A stretch of DNA of 11,533 nt from JAAYYM01 sp964483155 (GTDB lineage: Bacteria; Bacillota; Clostridia; Lachnospirales; Lachnospiraceae), in the NCBI GenBank assembly GCA_964483155.1, contig CAZAAC010000064.1, positions 1 through 11,533 of the forward strand, read 5' to 3'. Both the position numbers and the translations under genes were made by a program. Positions within the stretch are counted from its first letter, which is position 1. Each line of letters begins with the position of its first letter. The notes under the pieces were generated by a model that worked only from the letters and a program-made list of their open reading frames with translations, was not told the DNA's origin and made no database searches. Shown in pieces: positions 5,538-11,533 of this stretch.

Positions 5538-8500
5538 TTATTCTTCTACCAATGCCATTTCTTCTACTTCCATATCTAACTCTTCTTCAATATCGATCGT
5601 TTTATTAAGTTCCATTTCTTCTTTTGGATCAATAAATTCTACCTCGAGCTCTTCTGGATTGAATAATTCCTCACCCGTATCCAGCTTCACGTTACGATAT
5701 CGCTTCATACCTGTACCAGCTGGAATCAGCTTACCAATAATAACATTTTCTTTTAGGCCGATCAAAGGATCTGATTTCCCTTTAATTGCAGCTTCCGTAA
5801 GTACCTTTGTTGTTTCTTGGAAAGATGCCGCTGATAAGAAGGAATTTGTTGCAAGTGATGCTTTTGTGATTCCTAACATGACCTGCTTCCCTTCTGCAGG
5901 CTCTTTTCCTTCTGCAATTAATGCTTCATTCATATCCTCATAATCAAGAATATCAACCAGAGTTCCTGGCAGGAATTCAGCATCTTTATTGTCTTCAATG
6001 CGGATTTTCTTTAACATCTGACGCACAATTACTTCTATATGCTTGTCATTAATCTCAACACCTTGCAGACGATATACTCTCTGAACCTCACGTATCATAT
6101 AATCCTGAACAGCACGCACACCTTTAATTTTTAAGATATCATGTGGGTTAACACTACCATCTGTCAACTCATCCCCTGCTTCCAGCACTTGGCCGTCCAC
6201 AATTTTTGCTCTTGAGCCATAAGGAATTAGATATGTCTTAGTCTCACCCGTCTCATCATTTGATACGATTACTTCACGCTTCTTCTTTGTATCCTTTATC
6301 ATTGCCACGCCTGCAAACTCAGAAATGATGGAGAGTCCTTTTGGCTTTCTTGCTTCAAACAATTCTTCTACACGAGGAAGACCCTGTGTAATATCATCTC
6401 CGGCTACACCACCTGTATGGAATGTACGCATTGTAAGCTGTGTACCTGGCTCTCCGATTGACTGTGCGGCAATAATACCTACTGCTTCGCCTACCTGCAC
6501 TGCTTCTCCAGTTGCCATATTTGCACCATAACATTTTGCACATACTCCAATATGGGATTTGCATGTCAAGACTGTACGAATCTTAACCTTTTCAATTGGA
6601 TTTCCCTCTGCATTTACACCAACAGACATAATCTTCTGCACACGGCGCGGTGTAATCATATGGTTAGCTTTTACTATAATATTGCCATCTTTATCATAAA
6701 TAGTCTCGCAAGCATATCTGCCTGTAATTCTGTCAGCTAATCTTTCGATTTCTTCTTTTCCATCCACAAATGCTTTCACATACATTCCTGGAACTTCTTT
6801 TCCTTCACAGCAATCTTTTTCGCGAATAATCAAATCCTGTGAAACATCGACAAGACGTCTTGTTAGGTATCCTGAATCAGCAGTACGAAGCGCTGTATCA
6901 GATAAACCTTTACGTGCACCATGCGCTGACATAAAGTACTCAAGTACATCAAGACCTTCACGGAAGTTTGATTTAATAGGTAATTCCATCGTCCGGCCTG
7001 TCGTATCTGCCATCAATCCACGCATACCTGCGAGCTGTTTAATTTGCTGATTACTACCACGTGCACCTGAATCTGCCATCATGAAAATATTATTGTACTT
7101 GTCGAGCCCAGCAAGAAGAACCTTCGTTAGTTCCTTATCTGTTTCATTCCAAGTTTCAACAACTGCACGATATCGCTCATCCTCAGTAATCAAACCACGT
7201 CTAAAACTCTGTGCAATCTTATCTACTGTAATCTGCGCTTTATCAAGCATTTCTTTTTTCTTGCCTGGAACTGTCATGTCTGAAATAGATACCGTCATAG
7301 CAGCTTTCGTTGAATATTTATAACCCATTGATTTAATGTTATCAAGTACTTCTGCCGTTTTTGTTGCCCCATGCGTATTAATAACATTTTCAAGAATCTG
7401 CTTTAATTCTTTCTTACTTACATGGAAATCTACCTCTAACTTCAAAAAGTTCTCAGGTTTACTTCTGTCCACAAAGCCTAAATCTTGAGACAATATTTCA
7501 TTGAAGATAAAACGTCCTACTGTCGACTCTACCATACCAGTTATCGTTTCACCCTCGCTATTTATTTTACTCATTCTAACTTTAATTTTTGAATGAAGTG
7601 TAACCGCTCCATTTTCATATGCCAAAATTGCTTCATTTACACTTTTGAAAAACTTACCTTCGCCTTTTGAATTTGGTCTTTCTTGCGTTAAATAGTAAAT
7701 ACCGAGCACCATATCCTGTGAAGGAACTGCTACAGGGGCACCATCCGAAGGCTTCAATAGATTGTTTGGAGAAAGCAGTAAGAAACGGCATTCTGCCTGT
7801 GCTTCCACTGAAAGGGGTAAATGTACAGCCATTTGGTCACCGTCAAAATCGGCATTATATGCAGTACATACAAGAGGATGTAGTTTAATCGCCTTACCCT
7901 CTACTAGTATTGGCTCAAAAGCCTGAATACCCAGTCTATGAAGAGTAGGTGCACGATTTAGCATAACAGGATGCTCCTTAATAACTTCTTCAAGCACATC
8001 CCATACCTCAGGACGAAGTCTCTCTACCATTTTCTTGGCATTTTTAATATTATGTGATGTACCGTTTGCTACAAGTTCTTTCATAACAAAAGGCTTAAAC
8101 AACTCAATTGCCATCTCTTTTGGAAGACCACATTGGTATATTTTAAGTTCAGGGCCTACTACAATAACCGAACGACCTGAATAATCCACACGTTTTCCAA
8201 GTAAGTTCTGGCGGAAACGACCTGATTTTCCTTTTAGCATATCTGATAATGATTTGAGAGCACGATTACCTGGTCCAGTTACTGGTCTGCCTCTTCTTCC
8301 ATTATCAATCAAAGCATCAACTGCTTCCTGTAGCATCCTCTTTTCATTTCTTACGATAATATCGGGTGCTCCAAGCTCTAGCAATCTCTTCAATCGATTA
8401 TTTCTGTTAATAATTCTTCTATATAAGTCATTTAAATCTGATGTCGCAAAACGTCCTCCGTCTAGTTGTACCATTGGTCGCAAATCAGGTGGTATAACAG

Positions 8501-9215
8501 GAACCACATCCAAAACCATCCATTCTGGGGCATTCCCTGAACCTCTGAAGGCTTCTACCACTTCAAGTCTTTTTATAATCTTAGCACGTTTTTGTCCTGT
8601 TGCATCTTTCAGTGTAGCCTTTAGTTCAACCGACTCTGCTTCGAGATTGATTGCCTGCAACAATTCCTTGATTGCTTCTGCTCCCATTCCCACACGGAAC
8701 TTCTGTCCCCATGCTTCTCTGCTATCCTGGTATTCTTTTTCAGTTAATACTTGCTTATATTTAAGATCTGAACCAGCAGGATCAATTACGATATAGTTTG
8801 CAAAATAAAGCACTTTTTCAAGCGTTCTCGGCGATAAGTCAAGGATAAGTCCCATTCTACTTGGGATTCCTTTAAAATACCAAATGTGAGATACAGGTGC
8901 CGCAAGTTCAATATGACCCATGCGCTCTCTTCTCACGTTTGCCTTCGTTACTTCAACACCGCAACGATCACAAATTACACCCTTATAACGAATTTTCTTA
9001 TACTTACCACAGTGACACTCCCAGTCTTTACTAGGTCCAAATATCTTTTCACAAAACAGACCTTCTTTTTCTGGCTTCAAGGTTCTGTAATTAATTGTTT
9101 CAGGTTTTTTTACTTCTCCCTTACTCCATTCTCTAATCTTTTCAGGTGAAGCAAGACCAATCTTAATTGCATCAAATGTCATCGGCTGGTATGCTTCTTT
9201 ATTCATTTCTGGCAT
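5538..9215 (-). CDS. rpoC: DNA-directed RNA polymerase beta' subunit
   Basis: Beta' forms the clamp and most of the active centre of RNA polymerase. The 1225-residue protein shows the N-terminal zinc ribbon (Cys67, Cys69, Cys82, Cys85) and the catalytic NADFDGDQM motif with Mg-binding Asp456, Asp458 and Asp460. The bridge helix is at about 714-740, the second zinc site uses Cys885, Cys892 and Cys895 with Cys802 or Cys803, and the trigger loop is at about 919-936. The length, with no large insertion in the trigger loop, is the Gram-positive form. The C-terminus is an acidic tail rich in Glu. I start it at 9215 (MPEMNKEAYQPMTF): AAGGAG at 9224-9229 lies 8 bases upstream. An upstream in-frame ATG at 9233 overlaps that site and has none of its own. 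The gene follows rpoB by 32 bases and should be cotranscribed with it. The reading frame is intact. Confidence 0.98.
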   Translation of the reverse strand: MPEMNKEAYQPMTFDAIKIGLASPEKIREWSKGEVKKPETINYRTLKPEKEGLFCEKIFGPSKDWECHCGKYKKIRYKGVICDRCGVEVTKANVRRERMGHIELAAPVSHIWYFKGIPSRMGLILDLSPRTLEKVLYFANYIVIDPAGSDLKYKQVLTEKEYQDSREAWGQKFRVGMGAEAIKELLQAINLEAESVELKATLKDATGQKRAKIIKRLEVVEAFRGSGNAPEWMVLDVVPVIPPDLRPMVQLDGGRFATSDLNDLYRRIINRNNRLKRLLELGAPDIIVRNEKRMLQEAVDALIDNGRRGRPVTGPGNRALKSLSDMLKGKSGRFRQNLLGKRVDYSGRSVIVVGPELKIYQCGLPKEMAIELFKPFVMKELVANGTSHNIKNAKKMVERLRPEVWDVLEEVIKEHPVMLNRAPTLHRLGIQAFEPILVEGKAIKLHPLVCTAYNADFDGDQMAVHLPLSVEAQAECRFLLLSPNNLLKPSDGAPVAVPSQDMVLGIYYLTQERPNSKGEGKFFKSVNEAILAYENGAVTLHSKIKVRMSKINSEGETITGMVESTVGRFIFNEILSQDLGFVDRSKPENFLKLEVDFHVSKKELKQILENVINTHGATKTAEVLDNIKSMGYKYSTKAAMTVSISDMTVPGKKKEMLDKAQITVDKIAQSFRRGLITEDERYRAVVETWNETDKELTKVLLAGLDKYNNIFMMADSGARGSNQQIKQLAGMRGLMADTTGRTMELPIKSNFREGLDVLEYFMSAHGARKGLSDTALRTADSGYLTRRLVDVSQDLIIREKDCCEGKEVPGMYVKAFVDGKEEIERLADRITGRYACETIYDKDGNIIVKANHMITPRRVQKIMSVGVNAEGNPIEKVKIRTVLTCKSHIGVCAKCYGANMATGEAVQVGEAVGIIAAQSIGEPGTQLTMRTFHTGGVAGDDITQGLPRVEELFEARKPKGLSIISEFAGVAMIKDTKKKREVIVSNDETGETKTYLIPYGSRAKIVDGQVLEAGDELTDGSVNPHDILKIKGVRAVQDYMIREVQRVYRLQGVEINDKHIEVIVRQMLKKIRIEDNKDAEFLPGTLVDILDYEDMNEALIAEGKEPAEGKQVMLGITKASLATNSFLSAASFQETTKVLTEAAIKGKSDPLIGLKENVIIGKLIPAGTGMKRYRNVKLDTGEELFNPEELEVEFIDPKEEMELNKTIDIEEELDMEVEEMALVEE

Positions 9216-9247
9216 ATATGGCACTCCTTCCATTAGGAATTTCTATC

Positions 9248-11533
9248 TTATTCTTCTGATTCTTCAATCAATTCCAAATCGTCTAAATCTTCCTCTGCAT
9301 CAAACTCTTCCTCTTCTTCAATGTCTACAAGCTCTTCATTATCATCGAATTCCTGAGTTATAAAACCGCTGCTTGCAAAAGATTCACTTTCATACTGTCT
9401 GGAGTCGCCTTCAATAACAGCACGCAAATCCGTCTCTCCCATGTCGATGGTTTCCATGATTTCTACTTCTGTCTTGTCATCTCGCATCACTCTGACATCA
9501 AGCCCTAATGACTGTAATTCTTTCAACAATACCTTAAATGACTCTGGTATGCCAGGTTCTGGGATATTGTCACCTTTTATGATTGCCTCATAGGTCTTTA
9601 CACGCCCGATCACATCATCCGACTTGACTGTAAGTATTTCTTGTAACGTATAAGCAGCACCATATGCTTCAAGTGCCCAAACTTCCATCTCTCCGAAACG
9701 TTGTCCACCACTGTGCTTTACCGCCCAGTGGCTGTTGCGTAACAAGTGAATAAGGTCCCGTAGAACGTGCATGTATCTTATCATCTACTAAGTGATGCAG
9801 TTTCAGGTAATGCATATGACCGATTGTTACCATGCTGTCAAAAAACTCCCCGCTTCTACCATCACGAAGTTTTACTTTGCCATCTCGGTTAATCGGAACA
9901 CCTTTCCATACCTCCCTGTGATCTCTGTTTTCTGATAAATAATGCAGCACTTCAGGTAGTAAATCCTTCTTATGTGCCTTCTCAAATTCATCCCACTCAA
10001 GATTAGCGTAATCATTTGCTAAATCCAAGGTATCCATAATATCATCTTCATTTGCACCATCAAATACTGGTGACGCAGTATTAAATCCGAGTACTTTTGC
10101 AGCAAGAGATAAGTGGCTTTCGAGCACCTGTCCTATATTCATACGGGAAGGTACACCTAATGGATTCAATACGATATCAATAGGACGTCCATTTGGCAGA
10201 TATGGCATGTCTTCTGCTGGAAGAACACGTGATACAACACCTTTATTACCATGACGGCCTGCCATCTTATCTCCCACAGAAATCTTTCTCTTCTGTGCGA
10301 TATAAATGCGAACTGCCTGATTAACACCTGGTGATAATTCATCGCCGTTTTCTCTCGTAAATATCTTGGCATCAACAACAATACCATATTCTCCATGCGG
10401 TACTTTTAGAGAGGTATCTCTTACTTCTCTCGCTTTTTCACCAAAAATTGCACGAAGTAATCTCTCTTCTGCTGTAAGCTCAGTCTCTCCTTTAGGTGTT
10501 ACTTTTCCTACTAAAATATCACCTGCGCGAACCTCAGCACCGATTCGAATAATACCTCTTTCGTCAAGATCCTTCAGTGCCTCTTCACCAACACCTGGAA
10601 CATCTCTTGTTATTTCTTCAGGCCCAAGCTTTGTATCTCTAGCTTCTGCCTCATATTCTTCAATGTGCACAGAAGTATAAACGTCCTCCTGTACTAATCT
10701 TTCACTTAATAATACTGCATCCTCGTAGTTATATCCTTCCCAAGTCATAAATGCAATCAAAGGATTTTTGCCAAGTGCTATCTCTCCGTTTGCAGTTGAA
10801 GGACCATCAGCAATAACCTCTCCCGCTTCCACGTGCTCACCTTTAACAACAATAGGCTTTTGGTTGTAACAATTGCTCTGATTACTTCGCGCAAACTTTT
10901 GCAAACGAAATACTTCTTTCGTTCCATCATCGTACGTAATATGTATTGCATTTGATACAGCACGTTCAATCGTACCTGCTTTTTTAGCAATAATACATAC
11001 ACCTGAATCAACCGCAGCTTTTGGCTCCATACCGGTTCCAACTACGGGTGCTTCTGTTATAAGTAGTGGAACTGCCTGACGTTGCATATTAGAGCCCATA
11101 AGTGCACGGTTAGCATCATCATTTTCCAAGAAAGGAATCAATGCTGTTGCAACTGAAAAAACCATCTTAGGAGACACATCCATAAATTCAAAATCTGTCT
11201 TTTCATACTCCTGTGTTTCTTCTCTATAACGACCAGCTACCATATTCCTTACGAAATGACCTTTTTCATCCAAAGCTTCATTGGCCTGCGCCACATGATA
11301 ATTATCTTCCTCGTCGGCAGTCATGTAAACAACTTCTTCCGTAACGATTGGATTTGCCGAATTTGTATGATCAATTTTTCTAAAAGGTGCTTCAATAAAT
11401 CCATATTCATTAATTCTCGCATAAGTAGCCAGTGAGTTAATCAGACCTATATTAGGACCTTCAGGGGTCTCAATCGGGCACATTCTGCCGTAATGAGAAT
11501 AGTGAACGTCACGAACCTCAAATCCGGCTCTGT
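9248..11533 (-). CDS. rpoB: DNA-directed RNA polymerase beta subunit, C-terminal part, with an apparent 2-base frameshift
   Basis: The gene enters from the right edge in frame as RAGFEVRDVHYSHYGRMCP, just after the rifampicin-binding region, and runs through the beta C-terminal domains. Recognisable landmarks are PIETPEGPNIGLI, EGYNYEDAVLLSERL, KISVGDKMAGRHGNKG and the KLHHLVDDKIHARSTGPYS segment. At 9710 the frame breaks: after GGKAQ the read frame gives 13 unrelated residues and stops with TGA at 9669-9671. A second frame resumes GGQRFGEMEVWALEAYGA and continues to a normal acidic Glu-rich tail ending at 9248. Restoring two bases rebuilds the family's KAQFGGQRF. As written, beta would lose about 154 C-terminal residues, including the region that clamps onto beta'. 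Because beta is essential, an artefact is more likely than a true pseudogene. The acidic extension at the C-terminus resembles that of beta' next door. It overlaps no other gene and precedes rpoC by 32 bases. Confidence 0.95.
9707..9713 (-). other. Frameshift point in rpoB (two bases missing)
   Basis: On the coding strand the codons read AAA GCA CAG T GGT GGA CAA CGT. The near-invariant family motif is K-A-Q-F-G-G-Q-R, so a Phe codon (TTT or TTC) is reduced to a single T at 9710. Frames on both sides are otherwise clean and well conserved. No heptameric slippery sequence is present at the break, so recoding by the ribosome is unlikely. Confidence 0.85.

Noticed and set aside
8254..8796. A 180-codon open frame on the plus strand opposite rpoC
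   Set aside because: It lies wholly inside the intact rpoC, has a Ser/Leu-rich composition typical of an antisense shadow, and resembles no known protein. Other plus-strand frames within rpoC and rpoB (for example 5527-5943 and 10366-10680) are rejected for the same reason.
9216..9233. Upstream ATG at 9233 as the rpoC start
   Set aside because: This ATG overlaps the AAGGAG that serves the ATG at 9215 and has no binding site of its own. RpoC homologues typically start near MPE.
9669..9784. Programmed ribosomal frameshift in rpoB
   Set aside because: There is no slippery heptamer or stop-codon context at 9710, and rpoB is not known to be recoded. A 2-base loss that exactly damages the expected Phe codon is simpler.

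Overview
The window looks like chromosomal DNA from a low-GC Firmicute of the class Clostridia, most likely a Lachnospiraceae member. This rests on the insertion-free Gram-positive RpoC (1225 residues), the detailed wording of RpoB, RpoC and S12, strong AGGAGG-type ribosome binding sites and near-consensus sigma-A promoters. The family assignment comes from recall of protein sequences, not from a search.

Layout: at the left edge, the first 66 codons of rpsL (ribosomal protein S12) run leftward on the minus strand. A 280-base AT-rich divergent control region follows. It holds a perfect-consensus promoter for rpsL (TTGACA-N17-TATAAT), an opposing promoter (GTGACA-N17-TATAAT) and, between them, five tandem 11-bp repeats. 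From 480 to 5464 a tightly packed rightward operon encodes a lipoprotein with a transglutaminase-like domain, a PilC/GspF-type membrane platform protein, four small one-helix proteins that look like divergent (pseudo)pilins, and a PilT-type ATPase. A bidirectional hairpin terminator (5494-5522) separates this operon from the convergent minus-strand genes: rpoC (5538-9215) and the 3' part of rpoB (9248 to the right edge).

How it fits together: rpoB, rpoC and rpsL belong to the transcription/translation supercluster and often follow one another directly. Here a roughly 5-kb head-on envelope operon sits between rpoC and rpsL, and rpsL has its own strong promoter. The operon looks like a compact type IV pilus or pseudopilus machine: platform, filament subunits and motor. 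No PilB/GspE-type assembly ATPase, prepilin peptidase or PilM/N/O alignment proteins are encoded in this window. The first gene adds a surface-anchored Cys-His-Asp enzyme whose link to the filament is unknown.

The main anomaly is an apparent 2-base deletion in rpoB near 9710. It breaks a near-invariant C-terminal motif and splits the gene into two frames. Since rpoB is essential, a sequencing or assembly error is the most likely explanation.
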